DNA of 44,946 nt. Source: a virus. The DNA lies in IMG/VR virus record IMGVR_UViG_3300017528_000245, positions 1-44,946 of that record; one strand, written 5' to 3'. The notes beneath the pieces are model-generated. The model was not told the origin of the DNA and made no database searches. It was given only the letters and a program-made list of their open reading frames with translations. The position numbers and the translations under genes are program-made. Shown one piece after another: positions 1-7,879 of this stretch (the stretch's first letter is position 1; every line of letters begins with the position of its first letter).

Positions 1-1
1 G

Positions 2-1180
2 AACGCGGTAAACTTCCAGAACGCTCCTGGGAAACTGCTTCCCGCAGGGCTGCGCAAATCCCAAAGTGTGCCGCCACCGCTGGAACTGGATCAGGAGATG
101 AATTTTACGAGGGCGCTTGCCGAGTACAGGGTGCAAATGCCTGATTTAGCTTCTCCCTCCCACCTCACTCCGGGTGGACGAGGAGCCGCTGGAGGAGAAC
201 GAGTAACCGCCACCGCGATTAACGCGATCGTGGGTCAGTCCGGTCAGGGGAATGACCTCAGAGCCCGCATTTTCCGTCTGGACCTTGGCGACATCTTCAA
301 GATGGCTTACTCCGTTCTCCTTCAGTACAACTATAATAGTCTGCGTTACTTAACGAGGGAGGGATTTGATCAGCTTGATCCCGCTGCGCTCCATGACAAA
401 TACATTATCACCCCCAATGGTAGTCCGGATTCGTGGAACAAGGCGGCCCGGCTCGCTAAAGGCATTTCAATGGTCCAGCTCTGGCAATCTGGCCCGATGG
501 CTCAGTACATCCGCTGGGGCGAAGCTACCAAGTGGTTACTCGAACAGGACGATCCGCGTCTTATTAAGAGGCTGGTAGCCGACCCGCAGGAACTCCAGCA
601 GGATCAGGCGGAAGTTCAGGAAAACGAGATCGTCCGAATCTTAAACAACTTCCACGCCCAGACGCATCCTAGCGATGACGACAAGACGCACTGTGCCGTT
701 CTCATGCAATTTTTCCAAGTGCGGTTGCAACAAGGCGAACCAGTCACTCCGATGCAGGCCCAGTCCTTTATTCAGCATGTTCAAGCCCACTTCCAGCAGT
801 TGGCGCAGAAAAAGGACAAGGCGGTGCGCCAGATTACCCAAGCGATGCAGCCTTTCCTGCAAATCCTGGCTCAGATCGCTGCTTCTCCTGCTCCCAACGT
901 GGTTCCGATGCAGCAACAGAACGGCGCTGCCCCTGCTGCGGGTGCAGCAGTGGGACAGAACGGGGCTGCACCGGAGCCTCCACCTGGAACTGATCCCGAC
1001 GAACGCGCCAAGATGGCGGTCAACGCCGGTAACATGCTGGCTAACCTGATCGGGAAAGGCGTTCCAGTCAGCCATCAGGACATTAACACGATTTTCAGGG
1101 AACTGGGGCTACCCGATCTCCCAGTTGCACCCATCATTCCACCTCCAGCTCAACCACATCCAGCTACAGCAACTCCATGA
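2..1180 (+). CDS. Portal protein, C-terminal part (5' end outside window)
   Basis: The frame is open from base 2 without a start, so this is the 3' part of a longer gene; the in-frame GTG at 68 is not a credible start because coding-like sequence continues upstream of it. The product would form the dodecameric ring at the capsid vertex through which DNA is packaged and ejected. Visible features are the helical stretch with a TATAIN-type motif around residue 70 (counting from base 2), a long helical, Gln-rich segment in the second half that fits a portal barrel, and a Pro/Ala/Gln-rich C-terminal tail. It precedes the scaffold and capsid genes, as expected for a portal. A terminase should lie upstream of the window. 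Assignment rests on position and sequence style rather than a diagnostic motif. Confidence 0.7.
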   Translation, partial: NAVNFQNAPGKLLPAGLRKSQSVPPPLELDQEMNFTRALAEYRVQMPDLASPSHLTPGGRGAAGGERVTATAINAIVGQSGQGNDLRARIFRLDLGDIFKMAYSVLLQYNYNSLRYLTREGFDQLDPAALHDKYIITPNGSPDSWNKAARLAKGISMVQLWQSGPMAQYIRWGEATKWLLEQDDPRLIKRLVADPQELQQDQAEVQENEIVRILNNFHAQTHPSDDDKTHCAVLMQFFQVRLQQGEPVTPMQAQSFIQHVQAHFQQLAQKKDKAVRQITQAMQPFLQILAQIAASPAPNVVPMQQQNGAAPAAGAAVGQNGAAPEPPPGTDPDERAKMAVNAGNMLANLIGKGVPVSHQDINTIFRELGLPDLPVAPIIPPPAQPHPATATP

Positions 1181-1482
1181 GTATAACTACGACTGAAAAC
1201 ATTATTCGGCAGATGACTAAGAAGGAAGAGAAGGCGCTTGATCCAGAACGCCTGCCAATTCTCACTACTACCTTAAAGAAAGGCCAACAAGTCGATGTCT
1301 ATGACGATCCGACTAAAAAAGATGCTCTTCTGCACGGACGGGCTGAACTACGCAAGCTCAATGACGCCCAGGTCTTTCATCATCTGCGTGGTTACGAGAA
1401 CTGGCGGGTGCGCTTTATTGATACGGGAGAGGAAGCTGACCGTATTATCTCCCATCGACATTTAGTTAAGGAAGGCGTATAA
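1177..1482 (+). CDS. Hypothetical head-module protein, 101 aa
   Basis: The ATG overlaps the portal stop codon (ATGA), indicating translational coupling. The product is a charged, soluble 101-residue protein with many Lys, Arg and Glu and no membrane segment or Cys pair. I do not recognise the family. The middle (about residues 30-90) reads like a small beta-rich fold, including a segment similar to adaptor-like 'VRFIDTGEEADR' phrasing. Its position between portal and scaffold suggests a head or packaging accessory role, which is inference. Confidence 0.65.
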   Translation: MSITTTENIIRQMTKKEEKALDPERLPILTTTLKKGQQVDVYDDPTKKDALLHGRAELRKLNDAQVFHHLRGYENWRVRFIDTGEEADRIISHRHLVKEGV

Positions 1483-1490
1483 GGCAAACA

Positions 1491-1817
1491 ATGTTCCGGC
1501 GTTTCCGATTAGCTTGGGCGATCCTGAAAGGGTTCCCATTTGATAATCAGTGGGAACTGGACTGGAACGACAGCGACCGGCAATGGCTTGCTGGCGCTTT
1601 TTCTACTCATACTGGGAGCAAGCTGCACAAGCTGTTGCAAAATGAAGTCGGCAGTACCGCTATTTGGGCGGTCAACCAAAATGATTCTGCTCGTTCCTGC
1701 GGTTACGCCGCTGGCGCTGCCTATATAGTAGGGATGATTGAGTTGATGCTTCCGCAGAAGGAGCAGAACCTGCCAGCCGAGGACTACGAGATCGAAACCT
1801 CCATGCTTGATCAATAG
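1491..1817 (+). CDS. Hypothetical protein, 108 aa
   Basis: This soluble 108-residue protein starts 8 nt after the previous stop. It is rich in Trp and Asn in its first half (WELDW, RQW, IWAVNQND) and has a Gly/Ala-rich helix near residues 70-85. No recognised domain. It belongs to the head operon by orientation and spacing. The antisense frame over the same bases is also open but has no operon support. Confidence 0.65.
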   Translation: MFRRFRLAWAILKGFPFDNQWELDWNDSDRQWLAGAFSTHTGSKLHKLLQNEVGSTAIWAVNQNDSARSCGYAAGAAYIVGMIELMLPQKEQNLPAEDYEIETSMLDQ

Positions 1818-1819
1818 TT

Positions 1820-2971
1820 ATGGGGACGATGACGGAAGAGGAAATTTTAGCTGATTTAGAGTCCTATGATAAGGAGCCGGTTCCCGAAACGCCGCACCCA
1901 GCCACCGCCAAGGTAATTTCGTCTGAAAAGGCGGATAAAGGGGAGGTGCCAGCCGAAAAAGCGGTGGAAGATGCTGGCAAAGAGGTAAACGCGACGGCTG
2001 GCACTGAACCTGAAAAAGAGATAGAATCACCCGAAGGTGAAACCAAAGAACAAACCGAAGCTAGAGAGCGCGACGAAAAAGGCCGATTCGTCAAGGCGGC
2101 TGAGGAGACTACTAAGGAAGATGCGCCAGTTAGGGATACCTCCGACGACGTTTCCCCGGCCACTGTGGCTGAAATTGCGCAAAGAGACAGTTCTAGGTAT
2201 GAAAAAGCCAAGAAAGAAAAAGAGCGCCAAAAAAGTCTCCTCGCAGGCTTCGATGAAGAAAAAGCCCGAACCCGCGCAGCGTTCGCGGCAGAAAAAGCCG
2301 AAATTGAGCGCGAAAAGCAAAGGATCGAAGAAGAAAAGCTCAGAATCCGCGCCCAACGCAACGGCCAGAGGCCAGTCGATGAACACGGCGACCCGATTTA
2401 CTCCTCCTACGAGCTTCGGGAACTAGCCAAAGACTACCGGCGACGCGCTCTCAGGGGCGAAGAAGGCCCAAATGGCGAAAATTACGGCGAAGTAAGCGAA
2501 CGAGCCGAAGTAGCTGCCGAACGGGCTGCTACCCGAGAAGCCAAAGAGCAGCAGGAACTCTTTGAGCGCCGCCAGAGCCAGCTCGCGATAGAGCAGATGA
2601 CCGCGCACCCCGAATTGTCTGACGAAAACGCGCCACTTACTCAGGAAATTAAGGCAGTTTTTCAGCAGGAAGCTGAATATGCCAAGAAATACGATCGCGG
2701 CAGCATTTTTCGCATGATCCCCGATGGCTTCGAGCGTGCTCTGGAAGTAGCCAAGCTGCGCCAGAAAGCCTCTGGCTCCGAAGCCAAGGATCAAAAGATA
2801 GCCGAGTTGGAGAAAGAGATCGACCGGCTCAACAAACTTACCACCTTGGGCTCTTCCAGCCCGACCCAAGCCCGTCAACCTAAGCCGCGTGAACAGATGT
2901 CGGCGGACGAGCTACTGGATGAAATGGACAACGAGGCCCGCAAACAAGGAGCCAAGATTTGGCCTCGATGA
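1820..2971 (+). CDS. Scaffolding protein, 383 aa
   Basis: This is a highly charged, Glu/Lys-rich, almost Cys-free protein with a long predicted coiled coil (about residues 120-250) and a low-complexity acidic N-terminus. It lies directly upstream of the major capsid gene. Those are the normal traits of a scaffold that guides procapsid assembly and leaves before DNA fills the head. Two in-frame ATGs exist, at 1820 and 1829; the second has GGGGA just upstream and may be the real start. The C-terminal region (from about residue 330) is basic-acidic mixed, as in helix-turn-helix coat-binding tails of P22-like scaffolds, but no specific motif proves it. Confidence 0.75.
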   Translation: MGTMTEEEILADLESYDKEPVPETPHPATAKVISSEKADKGEVPAEKAVEDAGKEVNATAGTEPEKEIESPEGETKEQTEARERDEKGRFVKAAEETTKEDAPVRDTSDDVSPATVAEIAQRDSSRYEKAKKEKERQKSLLAGFDEEKARTRAAFAAEKAEIEREKQRIEEEKLRIRAQRNGQRPVDEHGDPIYSSYELRELAKDYRRRALRGEEGPNGENYGEVSERAEVAAERAATREAKEQQELFERRQSQLAIEQMTAHPELSDENAPLTQEIKAVFQQEAEYAKKYDRGSIFRMIPDGFERALEVAKLRQKASGSEAKDQKIAELEKEIDRLNKLTTLGSSSPTQARQPKPREQMSADELLDEMDNEARKQGAKIWPR

Positions 2972-2985
2972 ATTTTTTTTCGCTG

Positions 2986-3004
2986 GCAGCGGGCGTACCG
3001 CTGC
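2986..3004 (+). other. Hairpin between scaffold and capsid genes
   Basis: A perfect 7-bp stem (GCAGCGG / CCGCTGC) with a 5-nt loop sits in the 123-nt gap between the scaffold stop and the capsid start. A run of eight T precedes it on the plus strand, and no T-run follows, so it is not a classical terminator in either direction. It may be an mRNA-stability or processing element that lets capsid mRNA accumulate separately. The rest of the 2972-3094 gap holds only the capsid ribosome-binding site (AGGA at 3084-3087). Confidence 0.5.
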
Positions 3005-3094
3005 ACCTTACGACAAGTGGAATGGCAACCTCGAAGTCGTCCTACTGTGCCAATAACTAAACCTAAATGATAAGTCTAATACTAGGAATAATTT

Positions 3095-4078
3095 ATGGCG
3101 TTAATGACCACGAGCACAACGGGTTTAACCAGTGCTCAGATGGCCTTCGTATTCTCAAAAAAGTTATTGGAATACGCGAGGCAAAAATTGGTCATGAACC
3201 AGTTTGGCGACGACGTTACCTTCCAAAAAAATGCAGGAAGTAAGGTAATTCGTTGGCTCCGGCCAGATGCCGGGGACCGGACTCAGGTTCAGACCCTCTC
3301 AGAAGGGGTGCCGCTTGCTACTTATCGGGAAATTGCTTACACGGCTGTCGAAGCCACGCTGGTTCAATACGGCGAGCTTTCAAAGTTCAGTGACCAATTA
3401 ACCCTGATCGAGTTGTATCCGACACTCCGGCAGTCCATCGACACGCTTGGCGAAGATGCGGCCCAACACGCCGACTTCATCGTCATGACGGAAGTTGTGA
3501 CTGGCATTGCTTCAGGAAACAAGATGTATGCCCAGGGCATCACCAGCTTCAATAACCTTGTTGCTGCGACCGCCTCTGGTGGAGCTATGACCTTGCCGGA
3601 TGTTCTCCGCGCAATGACCAAGCTCCAGATCACCCGCGCTCCCATGAACAACGGTGAGTTTGTCTGCATCGTTCCGCCTCAGGTCGCTTTTGATCTGATG
3701 CAGGACAATAAATTCATCAATGCCGGTCAATACGGAACAATCAAAGGCTTGTTTACGGGAGAAGTGGGACGGTGGTACAACTGCCGGATCATCGTTCAGA
3801 CCCAGCCCTGGATTGAAGCGAACACCAACGGTACCGAGGGAACCTATTCCAGCTCTGGCACAATCTACAGTTCAGTTGTGACCGGACGCGACGCTTACGG
3901 CGTCCCGAAGATGGCGGGCCTCGATGAACAAAAACCGCGAATGTACATCAACGATCAACCGGACAAGAGTGACAACCTTAATCAGTTCGTCACCTGCGGC
4001 TGGAAATCGTTCTGGGTAGCAAAGACGCTCAATAACACCTGGAGCGTGGTGTTGCGCAGTAAGACCACATTCGCATAA
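3095..4078 (+). CDS. Major capsid protein, N4-gp56-like, 327 aa
   Basis: This forms the icosahedral shell. The N-terminal third matches the N4-gp56 family style: a helix with 'ARQKLVMNQFGDDVTF', then 'KNAGSKVIRWLRP', a 'LSEGVPL' turn, and 'VQYGELSKFSDQL' followed by a helix ending in a 'GEDAAQHAD' segment (residues about 25-130). Length is typical for an HK97-fold coat. AGGA at 3084-3087 gives a well-spaced ribosome-binding site. It follows the scaffold gene as expected. There is no obvious inserted decoration domain and no N-terminal protease-processed delta domain. Confidence 0.9.
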   Translation: MALMTTSTTGLTSAQMAFVFSKKLLEYARQKLVMNQFGDDVTFQKNAGSKVIRWLRPDAGDRTQVQTLSEGVPLATYREIAYTAVEATLVQYGELSKFSDQLTLIELYPTLRQSIDTLGEDAAQHADFIVMTEVVTGIASGNKMYAQGITSFNNLVAATASGGAMTLPDVLRAMTKLQITRAPMNNGEFVCIVPPQVAFDLMQDNKFINAGQYGTIKGLFTGEVGRWYNCRIIVQTQPWIEANTNGTEGTYSSSGTIYSSVVTGRDAYGVPKMAGLDEQKPRMYINDQPDKSDNLNQFVTCGWKSFWVAKTLNNTWSVVLRSKTTFA

Positions 4079-4093
4079 CCGGAGGAACTACCT

Positions 4094-4630
4094 ATGGCTA
4101 TCAAAGAAAAAGACGAATCGACCAAAAAGACGGACGAGAAAAACATTGTCGAAGGTAAGGACACCGGCAAAACCATCCTGCAGCAGACGAAGGAGGCTCG
4201 CGGCGAAGAAGGCGAAGAGGGCGACAAGAAGAATAAGGCCATGAGGGATTATTCGGACGGCGCCGACAAGGAAGCTGAAAGAATCCTTGAGGAAGCCTAT
4301 CCCGAGCGCAAAGCGATCGACCTGCGGGTGGAAGCACGGCGGAAATTCAATGAGAAATTCGGAATCGACCCCAAGGGGGACCGGATCATCAAAGTTGAAG
4401 TTTCGGATAAGATGAAGGGTGACAAGCTCTACAAGGGCCGACTCACTCTCCATTCCGTTCACGGCGAAACGCACGAAAAGTTGTCCTTCCCCTGCCACGA
4501 AGATGTGGCGCGGGGCGAGGATTATCTCTGGTACGTGATGAAGAATGCCCATCCTCATGCAGTGAGGGAGCATTTTGAAATCGACGCTGAGAACAAGTCT
4601 GATCCCAACCTGCGCAGCCGCTACGAATAA
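4094..4630 (+). CDS. Hypothetical charged protein downstream of capsid, 178 aa
   Basis: A GGAGG at 4080-4084 precedes the ATG, giving one of the best ribosome-binding sites in the head module. The first 60 residues are a disordered Lys/Glu-rich tail. Residues about 70-178 look folded, with a 'YLWYVMKNAHPHAVREHFEID' style helix near the end. Some podophages carry a similar post-capsid gene of unknown role. No enzyme motif is visible. Confidence 0.7.
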   Translation: MAIKEKDESTKKTDEKNIVEGKDTGKTILQQTKEARGEEGEEGDKKNKAMRDYSDGADKEAERILEEAYPERKAIDLRVEARRKFNEKFGIDPKGDRIIKVEVSDKMKGDKLYKGRLTLHSVHGETHEKLSFPCHEDVARGEDYLWYVMKNAHPHAVREHFEIDAENKSDPNLRSRYE

Positions 4631-4938
4631 TGGCGGACACCGCTATCAGTCCAGATCAGGCGACCGACACTCGGACGAGCGAAGTAGAACTCCCCTGCAG
4701 CGTTGACGATCTCATGATTGACGGCACCACGCCGGAAGTCGGAGACACCGTTGACGTTAAAGTCGGAGCTACGATAACGCGCGTCGTAAATGGTATCGCC
4801 TGGTTGAAACCTACTGACATCCAAAATAAGCCCTTACCGGAAACTCCGATGGAACCGGCTGACGATCTGTCGGAATTGGATAGGACTTATCAGATGAGTA
4901 TGGCAACGCGAAATGCCGGTGCCGGTGGCGGCTACTAG
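4630..4938 (+). CDS. Hypothetical protein, 102 aa
   Basis: The start overlaps the previous stop by one base (TAATG). The centre of the protein (about residues 25-65) reads as a short beta-barrel-like segment ('PEVGDTVDVKVGATITRVVNGIAW' region), followed by a Met/Ala/Gly-rich tail. It could be a capsid decoration or head-completion protein, but nothing diagnostic is seen. Confidence 0.65.
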   Translation: MADTAISPDQATDTRTSEVELPCSVDDLMIDGTTPEVGDTVDVKVGATITRVVNGIAWLKPTDIQNKPLPETPMEPADDLSELDRTYQMSMATRNAGAGGGY

Positions 4939-4940
4939 CT

Positions 4941-5147
4941 TTGCCTACTTGGGTTTATCGGGAGGGTAAACCTCCAGAGCTTGTCGCGCCGGGTAAAATC
5001 CGGCGCGGCACTGACTCTTTAATGGCTATTCCGTTCAAGGAGCGGATGCTCAAAACTCTTTACGCCCTAGAATGCGAGCAAGGGCCGAAGTTCAAGATTC
5101 CCGGCTACTCCAAGGAAACCTTAAAGAAAGTATGGTCGCATGAATGA
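4941..5147 (+). CDS. Hypothetical protein, 68 aa (TTG start proposed)
   Basis: The proposed TTG start lies 2 nt after the previous stop and fits the tight spacing of this operon. An in-frame ATG at 5022 would give only 41 residues. The product is small, basic and soluble, with no recognised domain. Its stop overlaps the next gene's ATG region. Confidence 0.5.
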   Translation: MPTWVYREGKPPELVAPGKIRRGTDSLMAIPFKERMLKTLYALECEQGPKFKIPGYSKETLKKVWSHE

Positions 5148-5392
5148 CGATGAACGCTCCGAAATTCAGTGTGAGCAATCTCGCGACAGTAGTAGCTCTG
5201 CTGGGCTCCTTCGCTGTTTTCCTGATGCGTTACGAAGGACGGATTTCCAAGATAGAAAACATAAATGACGAACAGCAACACCGGATCGAGAGGATAGAGG
5301 GATTGATGCGAGATATGTACCCGAAGCTGGAGAAAGCGAGCAACAATTTGGAATGGCTAGTGCAACGCGAAAAAGAAAGAAAACAACCATGA
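5144..5392 (+). CDS. Single-pass membrane protein with coiled coil, 82 aa
   Basis: One hydrophobic segment (about residues 11-27, 'LATVVALLGSFAVFLM') is followed by a charged amphipathic coiled coil to the C-terminus. The topology suggests an N-in anchor with a C-terminal helical stalk, like many small phage lysis or superinfection proteins (spanin-like or holin-associated). The ATG overlaps the preceding stop. It opens a run of four small membrane proteins. Function is inferred from neighbourhood only. Confidence 0.65.
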   Translation: MTMNAPKFSVSNLATVVALLGSFAVFLMRYEGRISKIENINDEQQHRIERIEGLMRDMYPKLEKASNNLEWLVQREKERKQP

Positions 5393-5646
5393 GTAAACAA
5401 CTACTAATTCAAGGCGCTCTTTACACCCTAATCGGTGCTCTTACCCCAGTAATGGCACTACTTTCCTCCGAAAAGCCGATGGATCGGCGTCAGACCATCA
5501 CTGCTGTCCTTGCTGGACTGGTGTCCGGCGCAACCGCGCTCAAAGCCTTCCTTTCTACCACATTCGCTCAGACCACGGAGAGCGAGTTACCTAACCCGCC
5601 TCTGCAATATCATAGGGAAACCTTGGCCAGAAAGGACAAGAAATGA
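5389..5646 (+). CDS. Putative holin-like membrane protein, 85 aa
   Basis: The ATG at 5389 overlaps the previous stop (ATGA) and is preferred over an upstream in-frame ATG at 5353. There are two hydrophobic segments (about residues 6-24 and 36-54) separated by a short charged turn, and a polar, Lys-rich C-terminal tail. That is the class II holin layout. It would oligomerise in the inner membrane and time lysis. There is no sequence signature that proves holin identity. Confidence 0.6.
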   Translation: MSKQLLIQGALYTLIGALTPVMALLSSEKPMDRRQTITAVLAGLVSGATALKAFLSTTFAQTTESELPNPPLQYHRETLARKDKK

Positions 5647-5795
5647 GCAGAACCACGCTCATTTATCTAATCCTAATCATCCTGTTACTCTGTTTTTTGC
5701 CGGTCTGGCCTTATGCACATGGCTGGGGACTGGGCTGGTATCCTCCCGGCATAATCATCATCGTCATCGTCATTTTTCTTCTTCTGAACCTATGA
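5643..5795 (+). CDS. DUF3309-like small membrane protein, 50 aa
   Basis: This small gene overlaps its neighbours by ATGA at both ends. The product is two hydrophobic helices joined by a conserved-looking turn 'PVWPYAHGWGLGWYPPG' (about residues 20-36). This matches the Pro-Trp-Pro/His-Gly-Trp-Gly pattern that I know from DUF3309, a short bacterial membrane protein family of unknown function. It sits next to a holin-like gene, so it may be a phage-borne copy acting in the host membrane. Confidence 0.7.
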   Translation: MSRTTLIYLILIILLLCFLPVWPYAHGWGLGWYPPGIIIIVIVIFLLLNL

Positions 5796-5929
5796 ATGTT
5801 AAGAATCTCGCCAATTTCCTAGCAATTCTCGCGATCGTTTTTGTGCTCCTGACCTACGTCACGGTGGCACCGTTACTTCCAATCGCCATTATCTTAACGG
5901 CACTCGCAGTCATATTCAGAAACGTATGA
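5792..5929 (+). CDS. Small hydrophobic membrane protein, 45 aa
   Basis: The ATG at 5792 overlaps the previous stop (ATGA) and the stop overlaps the next ATG (ATGA). Almost the whole peptide is hydrophobic, with two closely spaced helices (about residues 7-22 and 25-41). A longer frame from 5510 is open but would overlap two coupled genes, so the short form is preferred. Role unknown; probably part of the same membrane or lysis cassette. Confidence 0.6.
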   Translation: MNVKNLANFLAILAIVFVLLTYVTVAPLLPIAIILTALAVIFRNV

Positions 5930-6207
5930 AAAAACTCCTAACTTTAGCTCTATTGTTCATTTACGCCGGATGCGCTTCCATGCAGACCGCGCAGGATTGG
6001 CTCAATGATCCTAAGAATCAGGCGCTAATCCAACAGATCGCCACTACAGCCATAACTGTCATTGGTATGCTTGGAGCAAGGGAGGGCGCAAATACCCAGG
6101 CCACCACGGTCGGCGCATTAAGCGCCAAATATCCCAATGTTCCTGCTGGCGCTCTGCGCCAGATCGCAGCCCATCCCCAGACTTATGCCAAAACCGCTCA
6201 ACATTAA
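5926..6207 (+). CDS. Lipoprotein, 93 aa
   Basis: A classic type II signal peptide is present: MKKLL, a hydrophobic core, and lipobox YAGC with the acylated Cys at about residue 16. The mature protein has a hydrophobic patch (about residues 38-50) and a polar tail. It would sit in the inner or outer membrane of a diderm host. Next to holin-like genes, an outer-membrane spanin subunit is a possibility, but the mature part is not Pro-rich like typical o-spanins. Function not assigned. Confidence 0.65.
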   Translation: MKKLLTLALLFIYAGCASMQTAQDWLNDPKNQALIQQIATTAITVIGMLGAREGANTQATTVGALSAKYPNVPAGALRQIAAHPQTYAKTAQH

Positions 6208-6970
6208 GTGGTACGGGTGGAAGCCCGATTTACCAGATCGGCGTGATCGCCTTCGCGTCGCTCGCCCGAGGGTGGAACCTCTCCCCGATCTGGTTGATCT
6301 GCGCGATCACTTTCCTCCCTGCTATGATCAGGGTGATCTTGGCAGTTGCACCGCTCAGTCCATCGCTGGGCTCTTAGAGTATGCCCAACTTAAACAGCCG
6401 GGAGGCGGTGAAATTTTCACCCCTTCCCGACTCTTTATCTATTATGGCGAGCGGCTAATGGAAGGCACCGTGATGGAGGATTCCGGCGCTCAGATTCGGA
6501 GCGGGATCAAAGTCGTGGCCGAGGACGGCGCTCCACCAGAGGAAATGTGGCCCTACGTGATCGGCAAATTTAGCCACAAGCCGACGAAAAAGTCCTATCG
6601 CGAGGCCAAACGACATCAGGCCATCACTTACGAGCGGGTCTGCCAGCGGATCGAGGACATTCGCGGTTGCCTCGCTGACGGCTTCCCCTTCGCTTTCGGC
6701 TTCAGCGTTTATGATGGATTTGAAGGCGACGAGATAGCCAGAACTGGCGTCCTCGCCTATCCAAAGTCAGATGAACGGATGTTGGGTGGTCATGCCGTAG
6801 TCGGATGTGGTTACGACCATAACAAGCAAGTCGTCTTTGTTCGCAATTCGTGGGGTAGCGACTGGGGATCGAATGGCTACTTCACCATGCCGTATGAGTA
6901 CCTGCTCGACTCGAATCTGGCTGATGATCTGTGGTCAATCCGGTTAATTGAGGAAGTAGGTGTCACATGA
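6185..6970 (+). CDS. Papain-like (C1 family) cysteine peptidase, 261 aa
   Basis: The start at 6185 is chosen because it overlaps the lipoprotein gene by only 23 bp and gives the usual N-terminus ('YGWKPDLPDRRD') of bacterial C1-like peptidases. A complete catalytic set is visible: oxyanion Gln49 and Cys55 in 'DQGDLGSCTA', His203 in 'GGHAVVGCGYD', Asn221 in 'RNSWGSDWG'. There is no signal peptide, so it acts in the cytoplasm unless released by holins or packaged. Phage examples are known but their substrates are mostly undefined; here the setting between membrane proteins and an envelope-type barrel protein suggests host envelope breakdown or maturation of exported phage proteins. Confidence 0.85.
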   Translation: MPKPLNIKWYGWKPDLPDRRDRLRVARPRVEPLPDLVDLRDHFPPCYDQGDLGSCTAQSIAGLLEYAQLKQPGGGEIFTPSRLFIYYGERLMEGTVMEDSGAQIRSGIKVVAEDGAPPEEMWPYVIGKFSHKPTKKSYREAKRHQAITYERVCQRIEDIRGCLADGFPFAFGFSVYDGFEGDEIARTGVLAYPKSDERMLGGHAVVGCGYDHNKQVVFVRNSWGSDWGSNGYFTMPYEYLLDSNLADDLWSIRLIEEVGVT

Positions 6971-7500
6971 GTCTTAAACCAGCCCGCTACAAAAAACACG
7001 TTCCATTGCAGCGCCGGATGTCATGGCGACATAGCCGCTTCATGGACTTCTCCAGAAAAGGTGGTCCGCAGGAGATCATCCTTGGAGACAAAGGTTTTTA
7101 TTTCCACGCCGTCGTCAGCGGAGCTGATCTCGTTGTTCGAGGCGTTATAGCTACCTGGTTCGGAACTTCTCTGGACAAGCAGGACAACGGCGAAACCGCC
7201 AGCGGGGTCAATACTATCAAGACTCCCGATGTAGTGGGTTGTGCGCTGCCTATGCACGGCTTCGGCCTCGCTGCTACCGAGGGTTCACCGGTCCCGCGCA
7301 TCCCGTGGTTTACCAAGATAAGAGTCGCCACGCCCAACGCCGAACCGATCGACGTTCCGCTCATTGATTTAGGTCCAGCCCGTTACACCAACCACGGAAT
7401 AGACCTAACCCCCGTCGCCTTCAAGAAACTGGGCGGCGACTTAACCAAAGGAATCCTGTCAGTCGATTATCGCATCCTCGGAGGAGCGCACTACCTATGA
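6967..7500 (+). CDS. RlpA-like double-psi beta-barrel protein, 177 aa
   Basis: Residues about 60-170 show the double-psi barrel pattern: 'TWFGTSLDKQDNGETASGVNT', a 'VGCALPM' strand, 'WFTKIRV', and the 'LIDLGPAR...IDLTPVAFKKLG' strand-helix at the end. RlpA and related barrels cleave or bind peptidoglycan. No signal peptide is present, so access to the wall would need holin action. It is coupled by ATGA to the peptidase gene. No lysozyme or amidase is visible in the window, so this is one of two wall-hydrolase candidates. Catalytic activity is not proven by the sequence. Confidence 0.65.
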   Translation: MSLKPARYKKHVPLQRRMSWRHSRFMDFSRKGGPQEIILGDKGFYFHAVVSGADLVVRGVIATWFGTSLDKQDNGETASGVNTIKTPDVVGCALPMHGFGLAATEGSPVPRIPWFTKIRVATPNAEPIDVPLIDLGPARYTNHGIDLTPVAFKKLGGDLTKGILSVDYRILGGAHYL

Positions 7501-7877
7501 AAAAACTAATTCTAATCCTAATGCTGGCGCTCGCGCCATGCTTGGCTTATCCCCAGGGTGGACCGAATCAAACGATTCATTCCGCTGCCCTCGAAGCCTC
7601 TCACGTTCTTAAAACTGGCCCTGGCACCCTCATATCTCTGATCGGTTACAACAGCGGAGCGGCCCAGTTCATTCAGGTTCACAACATAGCCAGCGTGCCG
7701 AACGAGGGAGATGTCCCGACTTACACATTTGCGGTTGGCGCAGCTCAGAATTTCTCCCTAGATGTTCCCATAAGCGGAGCCCGCTTCTCAGCAGGGATCA
7801 CCGTTTGCAATAGCTCTACCGTGGACACCAAAACGATAGGCGCGGCTAACATATTCTTTACTGCGGTGGTGCAATAA
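7497..7877 (+). CDS. Secreted small beta-sandwich-like protein, 126 aa
   Basis: A Sec signal peptide is present (MKKLILILMLALAPCLA, residues 1-17). The mature part has a motif set I recognise from phage adhesin accessory proteins: 'VLKTGPGTLISLIGYNSGAAQFIQVHN' in the middle and 'GITVCNSSTVDTKTIGAA' near the end. These are usually short virion or tail-associated beta proteins. The start is ATGA-coupled to the preceding gene. Possession of a signal peptide on such a protein is unusual. Confidence 0.65.
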   Translation: MKKLILILMLALAPCLAYPQGGPNQTIHSAALEASHVLKTGPGTLISLIGYNSGAAQFIQVHNIASVPNEGDVPTYTFAVGAAQNFSLDVPISGARFSAGITVCNSSTVDTKTIGAANIFFTAVVQ

Positions 7878-7879
7878 AA

